This document shows positions 36,251 to 48,200 of a stretch of 64,000 bases of DNA, piece by piece (positions within the stretch are counted from its first letter, which is position 1; every line of letters starts with the position of its first letter). The position numbers and the translations under genes were made by a program. The DNA lies in contig JAKJHU010000005.1 in assembly GCA_022316685.1 (NCBI GenBank), positions 10,518,707 through 10,582,706 on the forward strand, given 5' to 3'. The stretch comes from Progne subis subis. Lineage: Eukaryota; Chordata; Aves; Passeriformes; Hirundinidae. The notes below the pieces were generated by a model that worked only from the letters and a program-made list of their open reading frames with translations, had not been told where the DNA came from and did not search any database.

Positions 36251-39200
36251 CTGGGAAGCAGGGGAAGAGGAAAAGGAAGGGAAAAGAGAACAAGGTCAAA
36301 AAAAAATGAACCACAGCAAAGGAAACAGAGAAGAGAATAAGAGTGAAATTTTTCTGCTCCTTTGTATGAACACCTCCCCTTCTCAGTTAATATGACTGGA
36401 GTAACAGACAGAATGGGGTATGATGCCAAAGGATAGTGAGAGCACTGTACTTTTCATCTGCATAGAGTATTTGATAGCAATATTTGACTCCACAGAGTAA
36501 ACTGATAAAACATGCCAGACTGCATCCAGCATTGATTTAAGTAGCTTGTCACCAATTACTTCAGCAGATTTGGGTACACCAGCATCATGCTTCCTGCAGG
36601 AAAATATCAGTCTCTCCCTTGGAAATATCCTACCATATTCATGTCTATCAGAAAAACAGACTTTATTTTCAAGAAAGAAGCTTTCAGGGAAGGGGAATAA
36701 CCAATTTGCTCACTCTCGCAGTTCACAGCTGATAAGGTGCTCATTCTTTGCAGTTCTGTTTCCCTCTGCATAAATACCTGCACTAGCGCATAATTACAGC
36801 GAGAATGAATTACCAAAGGGGCAATGAGAGCTGTTTGAAATGCAAAAAAAAGCAAAACTAGTCAGGTTGTTCATTGCTCTTCCACAGAGAATATCTGAAG
36901 TTTGGCCTATTATTCCTGGTTTTTCATTCACTTCCTCAGAAATCCAGATTTTATTTGCTTCACAGCGAAGATCCTTGAGCTAGAATGGGGACTGACTATG
37001 CAAGTCAAGGCAGGCTTTGTTATCCCCATCAAGAAAAAACCCTTGGTTGGGTGGTTTTGCACAGCTGCCCATGGGACATGTCCACAGCCATTTAACTGAA
37101 GAAGAAAGGGGTACAAAAGGCTCTGATTGCTGCCTTGGAGCTGTTGTTTCACACAAGCAAAACCAAAAGACCACTGCATGTTGGATACTAAAGACATCTA
37201 ACTCCCAACTTAAATCAGAGGAAGTTGCGAGCCTTAATATCTTTAGTAAACCGAAAGTGACTTACAGCTGGACAAGGAAATAAATATGAGTCTCCTGAGT
37301 CTCAGTCCAGCATCCTGCTAATAAGCACCACTTACAAGCCTGGTTTGGTGTAGTAGTACAGCCTGGCCAAAAATAAATGTTTTGATTTTTTTTGAACTAG
37401 CCATTGACCCTTCTACCCAGAGGTGGTTCAAAAGTGGCCCAGGAGAACTGTGATCTGGGGTGGGTCTGCGTCTCCCTCCTCTAGCAATAAGAGCCAACTC
37501 CAGGGGCCTGGCAGCTGCTCACAAGTGAAAATTTTGGCATGAAGGGAGGCTAACTGCCTTAGCTACCTGCTCCCTGGCTAACCTTTGTGAGCAGGGCAAG
37601 AAGGAAGCACTGTTCACTCAATTAGCTGCCATCCACAACCGTCACTGATGGCAACCGCTGCGAAGAGCTATTGTGCTTACTGCAAAACCTTCAGCAGTGA
37701 GAGCCAGACTAAAGGAGGCCCTTGTTCCCATGCCTGCCTGCAGTAAGACCAAACATATTTTGTATATTTACTTTACAGCTGAACTTCACCCTACGTGCTG
37801 AACTTAGACCTTCAACAGCTGTTTTTTATCAACCACACGCAAAGCTTGTTTTCTTGGAACCGCTGACACAAGCAGGAGGCACTCTGCAGCACGAGAGACA
37901 GCTTATTCCTGGCACAGCTTTCCCACATCCTGGCCCTTCATTCCAGCAAGTGTGTGCCACCCCTTCCTACCTGTCGTCCTTCCAGCTCAATCTGGAAGTT
38001 TTTTGCCGACTCCTGGGTCACCCGCCCTCCGAAGTCCAGCTGGTAGACTTGCGTTGCCTCGTTCCACAGTGGTTGCTTGTTGGCCATCACATACACAAAG
38101 CCTTGGCTTCCCAGTCGCCCATCCTCCTTCTCACTGGCCTTCCGGCACTTGAATTCATCCAGCTCACTGGCTGTCCTCAAACTCCTTTTAGTTTTCCAGC
38201 CCTTTTTACTGCCCTGGCTCTGGTTCATCAGTTCATCTCCGCTGATAAAAAGCTCCGGCTCACTCTCTGAACTGTCCTGAAACTCATTTGTCTTGTTTAG
38301 TTTCTTGGACTTCAGCTGATCTTTTTGGCTCTTGACCTTCTTTTTCTCCCTCCCCAGCCGAGGGCTGGCTATCAGTGAATTGAAATCAGTCAGCGTCCTT
38401 GCCTCCTTTTTGACCTTGCCCTCAGTGATAGCCTGCACATTTCCTTCCTCGGCTCGACTGTCCAGGCGTTTACGGCTCTTCTTGCCAAATTTGTCTGTCC
38501 TTTGAGGAACAGGGCTTTCTGTCAAGGAGAGCACCTCCTGGAAAGTGTCTGCCGTCTCCACCATTACCTCTGTGCCCACGTGGCCCTGCAGCTCTGCTGG
38601 TGGGGGCGACATCACCGGTTTCTCCACCACGAGGAGTGGCTTGGGGGGCAAGGTGCCCTGGGGGTTCTGTACGGGTGGGCAGGCGCTGTAGGAGCTCCAC
38701 GGGTGCAAGGCGATCGGCGGCAGCTGTAAACTCGAGCAAGTGCTACTTCCCGGGTACATGGGTGGCAAAGGGCAATAGGGGAGGTTGGATGGATAACCTG
38801 GCTGAAGCACAACTGTGGGCTCCTGCTGTGCAAACTGTGTTGGGGCCAGAGCTTCTTTGGGGGAGCAGGGGGCCTGCATTCCCTGAAGGGGTGGGGCACT
38901 GTAGCTCCCTGGGTAAGGTACTCCAACCCCGTAACTCGTCTGAAAAGTGGCAGTGGGACTGGTCGGAGACTTGGGGGAAACAAATGGCACTCGAGACATA
39001 TCCAGATGTTGAGCTTGACCAATGATGAGCGGAGGAGGTTTTAGAGGGTTGGGCACTGAGCTCTGAGATGTCCTTTCCTGAGGAACCCATATCTCTTCGC
39101 TCACCATGGGATCCCACTGGTACGGCGGTGGCCGTTTTACACTAAGGGTAGCCTCTGTCAAGGACACAGGTACGTGCCGTACTGATTTCTCCACGGGGCA

Positions 39201-42200
39201 GTGCTGAGACAGGGCCTCATCCTCTGTGAAAGCCGAGTTGATATAATCCGCTCGGTCACGGGAATTGTCAGGTGGGCTCAGCAAGCTGTAGGAGGACTGG
39301 GAAGCCAGAGGCGAAGTACTGACAGAGTGAGCAATGACGGAGCTGTGTTGGGAGCCACTCCCTGTGCTCAGATCTGGTCTCATGCCACCAATACTGGAAG
39401 TGCTGCTACCAGCATTGGCACTAGCGATGCTGCCCGCGCCACCGGCGCTCGCGCTGCTGCCGCTGCCGGCACTGCTGCATTGGCTGCAGGTGTACAAGGC
39501 TGTGGGCATTCTCTGCTGGTACTGTGCTGACACGATGTTGCTCTTGGCCTTAGGGGGAAGTTGCAAGGTGGCTCTCTGACCATCCATCAGCTGAGCCATT
39601 TTCAGGGCCGCCTCTCTGCTGTTCCTCCGCAGAGTAGCATGAATGATACTGCTGTCCAGCCTCTGTGCCACGCTTCTGCCCTGAGACAGCTGGCTGGCAA
39701 TGTCAGGGTAGGGCGGCGGGTCCCCACTCGGGATGGAGTACCGGGGGACCGTGAGCCGGTTCAAGGTGGCGCTGGCACAGGGCTGCTGCATCTTCTTCTC
39801 GGCAGCCGTGATGCGCAAGGTGGCGGAGCTGCCGGGGCCCGGCAGGGTGTAGGTACTCTGGGCACAGAGCATCCTGGTGCGAGGCCGGCACACCTCCTCC
39901 ACGTTCCCGCTGCTGTCGAACGTCGTTATCCGCTCGTACCCCAGGGGCGTCTGGTAGTGCCCTGCCGGGTAGAGGGAGAACTCCCCCTTCTTGAGGCAGA
40001 GATCGAGGGGCGGCTGCGGGGGGCCGGGCGGGGGCGGCAGGGCGGGGGCGGGCACGGCGGGGGCGGGCACGGCGGGGACGGTGCCGGGGTAGGGAGGCGG
40101 CGGGTTCATCTTGTTCAGCGGCAGCTCCTGAGCGGCCCCGAAGATGACGGCGTCCCCTTCTGCCAGCGGCGGCCCCGGCCGCGGGGCCTTGGCCTTGGGC
40201 GGGGGCTCATGCTCGCGGTCGCCGTGGTCCCGCAGGTCGGCCAAGGCGATGGCGGGGGGCGCGGGGGGCGGCGGGGCGAGCGGCGGCGGGACGGGGCGGG
40301 CCAGCTCCCCCACGGCCAGCGCCGCCGCCCCGGGGCCGGGAAAGCGGCCCGGAGCTCCCGGGAAGGGCCCCGGCCCCTCGCCCCCCGCCTCGGCCGGCGG
40401 GTTTGCCAGCACGTCCAGCTGCACGTTCTGGTTGGCGAGCAGCGACTGGACCAGGCCGATGCTCTGCGTGGGCGACATGGCCTGCGCCGAGCTGTGGATG
40501 GGCGCGATGGGGATGTTGACGGTGCAGGGCGGGCTGCTGGCGGGCGCGCCGGGGGCGCCGGGCACTGCAAGGGACAACACAGAGCGTCACCGCCGCCCCG
40601 GCCTCCGCTCCCCGCCACAGCATCCCTCCCCTGCCACGGCCCGGCCCGGCCCGGGGGCCTGCCCCAGCCACGGAGGGGCCTTTCAAACTACTAAACCCGT
40701 ACGGACCCTGCTGCGACCTGTTCCCAAAAGCGGTGGATCAGACCTAAGTGGGAACACATAAGCCAGCCCGTCTCCCGTGGCTCCTGTCGGACAAGAGCTA
40801 CTTGTGACAGCTGCTGATCAACTTTAAAGCCGCTTCTTGGTAGTGACACTTCTGAGGTCAAGTTCTGAGCCTACACTACCATCCCCATGGTCTGACTGTC
40901 ACGGTATCAATGAGCACCCACTCATCATACTGCTTCTGCTCAAATCAATAAGTTTAGCTAAATCAGGACTCACTAGTTTTCAGGGAGGGACTTTTGATAG
41001 TGAATACACCAAAAAACGATTGAACAAAACAAACAAATAAGCAAAAGAAGTGGAGGACTAAGAAAGTTGAAGACCTGTGCTGTAAAATATCTAGTATAAG
41101 GTTCCCTAGACTCAATAAGCTTGGGAGAGCTGGAGAACACAGACAATAGGTGGGAAAAGCTGAGTATAGTGAGTGACAAAGCAACCAGCAATGCAATAGG
41201 AAGGAAACTGAAAGAGAGAGAGAGAGAGAGAGGAGTATGATGGAATGAAATGCAGACAAAACATAAAGTTCTCAGAAGATCTGTAGGGAGAAAATGTGAG
41301 GAAATAGATGGCAAGCCAAAAAGATTCAAGAAGTTGGTACTGTAGCCAGGGCGACTGCAGCATTAATGTTTAGACAGGCTGCAATCAGAAATGTATAAAG
41401 AGGCATATGTGTATTAGGAGAAATTTCACACATGTGGTGGCACTGAAAAAGGGAAAATGTGGCAAGAAGTGATTCTCATAATTTTGAGCAGAAGCATGAA
41501 GAATGCTCAATTATTTGCAGTTCCCTTTGCAAAAAGTGATTGATTCCAATAGGAACTACCACTGAAAAGCTGGAGCAGGAAAATGAGGACACTGGATCCA
41601 AGTAGTGGTGCAGAAGTCAAGAAGGAACAAAACAGAATAAAGAAGGAAAACAGTAAATACTATATTAGAACTTCCAAGAATATTGCAAGTTATTTTTTAT
41701 TAAACTTCCTGTTAAAAACCCCCCAGAAATTGATAAGTGAGTTGTATCAGTAGGTTTGTGGAAGGAAAAGACACCAAGGATCTAGTGTCATATCCAGTTT
41801 TTATCCAGTTCTATATCCATATTTAAGTGTGCCAAAATCTGTGGAGACCTCTGATTTGTATGACCAGATCATGTAAGAGAGATCAATTAGTCAGGACTCC
41901 TCCAAATGCTGCCCAGTTCCTAATTAAAGTTCTAGTCATCTCCCTATGCCCATTTTCAGTAACATCAGGCTTTTATCAGCATCAGTCATGAACATGGGAG
42001 GTGTACAGATAGCACAGTGGCTACACTGGCAAACACTTAAGGTAGTTTGGGTCATTCCTTTAAAGGAGGACCAACAGCCAAACTTAACTGACCCCAAGGC
42101 AGTTCTGTGGTTCTGTGCTTGGCTGGCCGGCCATGCATTCACCCTGATGCCTGCAGGCTTAGCAATTTAGCTGCCAGAGCCTGAGGCTTAATTGTTAGCT

Positions 42201-45200
42201 TGGCTTGAGCAACCCCAAATATTGCTGTCATTTTGCCTCATCCATCATTTGTTGTGGTGTTGCTTAATATTCCTGAGTGTTTAAATCCAACGTTTTCTTC
42301 ATTTCTCCAATGGTTTTTAATTGATTAGTTTGCATACTTTGTAAGTCAACTCAATTCACTGTACATTTGCATACTGACTGCTTTAGAAAACAGCTGTCCC
42401 AAGTGTACCTGACTATGAACATTGCACTGCCCAAGAGCAGCTTTATACTATGTGTTTTTTCAATCTATCATGTAATCATTATTCACCCTGCAATACTTTT
42501 TCCTTTAGTATATGGCACTTTCTTCCTTTATATGCAGGCTTTATAAATGATATCCCCAAAAACATTTTTGTAGATTTAACTAGCCACCATTTTACTAAAT
42601 CAGAAATAAATTTTCAGAAGAAACTAGAAAGGAAAAAGTGGACAAGAGGAAGGCTATTATGGAGGACAGGGCAGTATGATTCTTTTACTAGCCCTCTCAA
42701 AGAGCTGTTACAAGAGTTTCTAATAATTTTGTCTCTGTTTATGTGGTGTACATGAAATTATGAGCACCATTTCATCTCTTAGTGCAGATTCAACCCAATT
42801 TTCGGGAAGAGATGTGAAAATTTTGTATTAACTTTCTTCTTTTCTATTTAGTTTCATATTACTTTCTGACAGCTTGGACCAAGTTTCATAATAGCAAATG
42901 TTGGGTGCTTCCTATATGATAATATATATACAGTCACCAATGTCTCTATTATTTTACTCATGTGCTACAGGTGACTATCATGTAGACAGAAATTAAGCAA
43001 GCCAAGCCCCCCAGATTGTGAAAAAAATGGGCTTAATTTGAAACACACAAGTATTTCTTTAGAAGTCCAGAGGACTACTCTGATGCTTGGGTCAGACAAA
43101 AGCTTTGCTGCTGTCAGCAGTTGAAACCCTGGTCTGAAATAACAAGAACATTTCCATTTGCTCCAGTACACTTTAGCACGAGTCTTTAATTGCTTTGCAG
43201 TGCTCACACTCCTTCCCCTCTAAAGGGTACTGACATGATAGCCGCTTCCATAGTTCCAAAACCCTGTGACCTGGCAACAGGAATCCTTCAGTGATGTGAA
43301 AATTTTTAAAATCTATTAATTTATCTTATTTTCTGTTGTTTGTTAATTTTATTGGCATGATAATTTTGTTTTGATTGGAGGAGGTCTTGAGTACTTCCAG
43401 TCCTTTCACCTCCCACATCACATCACCTGCACCCAAAACTTCCCTGCACTGCTTAAATCTTCTTCTACCTTACATCTCAGTGAAGTGAAAAAACCTTACT
43501 GATCCTGCTTTGTTTATCAACCACTTTACTACTTTAGCCTCTTAGTAGTGATAAAAATCCAAATGACCATTTATCTCTTCTCAAAGGGTAGCTGAGTTTT
43601 ATGGGAACGTGCCCCCAGCCCAAGCTCCCATCAGCCGGCTGTGCTTTGATGCCATCAGGTCTCAAGAACAACCTCTATTAGTTTCCAGTACATTACAGTT
43701 CTGTCCTATCAAGATGCAGAATGCAAGGCCTCTGTCTGTGGAGAATTCCTAGTAAACTAAGATGAATTAGCAGATGACTGATTTCCCAATGAACTTAAAA
43801 CTGAGGAGCTCTTTATGGATTACATTTTCCACACATTATAGAAAACAATGCCCCTAATACATATTAGCATTATTCTAACTCAGTTCTACAGGACCCCATG
43901 AGAATAAAAGATTTTGATTTTTGTGTTTACCAAAGTGGATCATGACATAACCAACCTGATCTCCATCTAGCATAACCCACAACTCAGCAGCCCTCCAGTT
44001 CCTCCTTACCTGGTAAATCATCTTCGTCTTCGCTGAAAACATTTGGATTAAAGACAGGCATGTTAATGTAGTCCATGGAAATCTTCCGCACTTCTGGGAG
44101 ATATATTGTCATCTGCCTGGGCTGCAGATGCAGCAAACTGGTTTTATATATTACTAGAGAAAGAATATAACAAGCAACAAAAAAGTCTGTTACACAAATA
44201 GCACGTAAAGCTAAGGAATAAGCAATTCAAAGCAGACAGAAGGGCTATGAATATTGTTATTTACTGTTTACATGTGCATGGGTGAGCCATTAGTTGTCAA
44301 ATCATTATGTAACACTTTGCATAAATGGGAAAAAAGAGATTGTTGCTTTCAGCTATTTCTCTTGAAATGGAAGCAGCACCTCTGTAATTAAATAATTAAT
44401 TGCTTAATCTTGTATTCACATCTATTTTTATGGAAGAAAAATACTTCTTTCCATTCTACTTTCGAAACTTTCCACCACATGATGCTACCAGCTCACAGGG
44501 GAAAACTGGAAAGCTCTCAGCAAGGAAATCTGCTGATGGCTATTACACACAAAGAAATCCCACGGGGCTCAGGAAATCCCTGGGACCCAAACCATCGGTG
44601 ACTGTGAGAACATTTGTAAGAAGCATCACAATACATTTACTCTACACCTACATCCTTCCCTATCTGCTACCAGCAGTGGGAGAATTAGCATGACTTGTGG
44701 TCATTCAACTGCTGATAGCAGTCCATATAGCCACAAAAGCTCTCCATCTAATTCTGCATCCAGGGCACCTTTATGTACTCTTGGCCCAACTATATAATGC
44801 AACACCGGACAAAATAAGTTTTCTAAAGAGCTCATTAAACTGCTAGACTTGTGTTAATAATCCATTTCAGAGCTCAGTTCTGTGAGGTGGTACCCTGTTT
44901 TTTACACAAGCCTTCTTCCTTCCAACAGGACTATTGGGTACAACTGCCCTACCCAGAAAAAAGTTTAATAGATAACTGTGGCTTTTAATGGTGGCTCCCA
45001 GATTACCGATGCTCCAGCAGGAGAACCATGTGATGAGTCTCTGCACTCACTTGAAGAAACTTGAGCATGAGGCCGTAATAGCTTTTTCGTATAATTTGTA
45101 GCTAAATAACTGTAAAAATCTGACTTCTAAAAATACTTCTATTGCACTAACTTAAAGCCTAATATTTCTATAGTCCTCTTGCAAACCCTTTTATTTGTGT

Positions 45201-48200
45201 GAGTTTTGTTCAAATAAACTGTCAAAATACAGGTCTGGGCTCAAACATTAATATACTGTTTTATTACAAGTGAGACTTTTAGCATTTTATTGATCATCTC
45301 ATTATTGTATTTATAGATTTTAATCTCCTTTAGTTACAATGAATTTAATAAAATCTATTTCCCACTGTTCACAGAAAATAAGTGCTTTGTTAAAGAAGCC
45401 TTTTGGTCACGTACAAAAAATCTCATGGCATAAGTTTCTCATTTGTTAGAAAGAATTTGACAAGCAAAAAAATCAAAAAAAAAACCAGTTTACTTTTACC
45501 TGCACCAAGGTTAGTTGGTAGGAAAGCAGCCAAACCCACAATTTTAAATTTCGTTCCCCAGATATTAGATGTGACCTGAGCAAGGTAGTTGTGCTGCAAA
45601 ACAAAACCGAGATCATTTTTACCTGATAAAATCTGTATCAAGCTCTAATAAAAAAAATGCAGAGCAATCAAGCTATTGCAAGTAATAATGCAATCTCAGT
45701 TTCTGTTGTTTTTATTGTATTGAAACAGCCTAAAGTGCCTATCTAGCAACAGTTTTACTCAGTCATTAAGAAGATTCATTCTGATATCTTAACACCATCA
45801 GAAATAATGTATACAACAGCCACAGGTTGATTAAAGCTATTGAAGATCTGAACAACATTAAGTGGAGAATGCCTGCTTAGTGAGAACAGGTCTGTTTTCT
45901 GGCATGTGCTGCTCCTGCCCAGCAGGGCCACGGCTGTTCTGTATTTCAGAGAGTGGTACAACCTGCCCATTGGTTCTACGCTCATGAATCACTTAACAGA
46001 ACAATAAACAAGACAGAAATTAATTACTCGTAACAACAAACATATATTCCCCTGGAGCTCCTAAAGCAACTTCCCAAACCACTGTTGCCATGGTACACAT
46101 ATCATGGGTCTGAAAGACCAATAGATTTTTCTCAAAGGCCAGGAGTTACGCTGTCAGTATCAGGAGCAGGATCTAAGCCTCAGGTCTTCCGCTCTTTTTG
46201 AAGGGCTTTTGGTCCTATCTCCATGTAACTGTTCTGGAATTTTTCATAAAAAGGAAAGAACAAAACAAGAGAGCCGGAAAAAAACAAACCAGACAAAAGA
46301 AAATTAAAAAAACACAGGCTGTTATTAATGAAATATACAACCTAGACAGTTTTAAAGCCTGCTAAGTTTCATTTACCCAGAGGACATGAACACCAAGTGG
46401 TAATTCCTTTCCTTCCTTCCAATTAAGACTGTTTCATGTTAATTATGAAACAGATCATGTGGTCCTCTGAAGCAAACATTTCCTTATCTCTGCAATCCCT
46501 AGCAAAGCAGAGAATTATGGTGGCATTAAGATGGGTCTGACAAACAGATGAAGTGCTTTCACATACACTTTCAAAAAGCCAACAACAGCACCTAGAATAA
46601 AACCTGTCACATGGATTCACACTGACAAAAGTGAGTGGCCCTGGTACTTGCCAAAGAACACCTGATACTCCACTGGCACTTTCAAACATTAGTACTGAGC
46701 TGCAAGAGGCAATTCTCTCATTCTATCTACTTATTGTAATTTAATGAAAACTTTTATTACTGATCATTGCATCTCTATCACAACATGCTGCCTTGTGAAA
46801 GAAGCACGTTTGAATCAGGTATGGTAACAATGTGCACAATACCTGAGTAATATCTTCTAAAGGAAACTCTCTTCGTGTCAGGCTTGGTGAACCAATAGAG
46901 GGTTTCCTTATGGGTAATCTTGGTGATCTTGAGATCTCCTGTGCAGCTCGTGACATCTTTGGAGATTTGCGAGCTTCTATATTGATTCTGCAGAAAAAGC
47001 AATACTTAGAAACAACAATGGGCAAGCTAAAATGCACAAAACTCATGTCTTTGAATGGAAAGATGTAAGGCGAAGGCAAGTGGTAGGGATGTCCTTGAAG
47101 TGACTAAGGAAGACGATAGAGCCTACAGGATGGAGAATTATGGGTCAAATTTGAAGACAAGGAAGACCTGACACACTTGCAGTAACTCATGGTGGATGCT
47201 TTCTAATTAAGCTAACAAAGCTTACAGCAGTTCTGCCAGATGCAATCTATCTTCCACTAATCCCTGAAAGGTATAGAGATGAATGATCTCAGCTATGCAG
47301 ACTTTGAGCAAAGTCGCAAGAAATGACAACATGACACCTCAGCTGACAGATTTTCACATTAGTATACAGCAAACCAAGGCTCCATAAATGTTGTCAGTGT
47401 TCTTATCCTAAGCCAAAAGTTATTTCTACCTCCCACTGTACTATGGGGGGGGTCAAGATCACCAGCTCAAGCACCTAAAGAACTCATTGGCAGAAATCTA
47501 ACAAACAGAAGTAAAAAACCAGTCTGTCTGAAGGACAAAATATATTCCATGGTGGCAAGAGAGGAAAAAAAAAAAAAAAGAAAAGGTGAGAGAGTTTATA
47601 AAATCTTTCTTTGAGACTGCCTGGGGAGAAGTTGTGCTCTATTGTTTCCCATTACATTTTGTCCCAGAAATCTTCGCCTAAGTCCAACTCTATGCCAATC
47701 TCTGAGATCATCCCAGAACTTCACACTGTAGAGGACCCAAATCTTACAGAGAATTCCTATGTGCCCAAAGGAGTTTACTTTTCATTTTACAAGGTGTCAA
47801 GAGAGGGAAGGAGAGGCAGGAGAGGAAGGGAGGAAGAGAGGTCACTTGGGGAAAAAAAAGAAGAAATATCCAAGACATTATTACCTGGGGAGTTTAGGTG
47901 ATTTGCTAGCTCGACTGATTTTTGGAGATTTCTTTGCTGCCCAGTCATCGCTGAGTTCGATATCACTGGAGTCAGAGCAGTTGCAGCTGTCAATCACAGT
48001 GGAAATCAAGCTGTTTCCATAGATTTCATCTATCAAGACAGGCCCCAGAAAATTTAAGTGATGCTTCAGAAAACTGGTATAAATTATAACTCTCAGTCAT
48101 CAGAAGCATAAACTCGATCCATAGGCAGCAGTTGAAATAAAACTTTGCAGAGAAAAATTAAATTTTCTCCACCCTGCCTTCAAACTCCAAATTTCCAATG

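Noticed and set aside
37938..40580. The long frame read as a free-standing 880-codon protein starting at 40580
   Set aside because: Its first codons and last 13 codons are intronic. Homology and splice sites show it is one internal exon of TULP4 (37971-40564).
39561..40694. 377-codon plus-strand frame over the TULP4 large exon
   Set aside because: It is an antisense shadow caused by GC-rich codons of TULP4; its Arg/Gly-rich composition and lack of homology show no independent gene.
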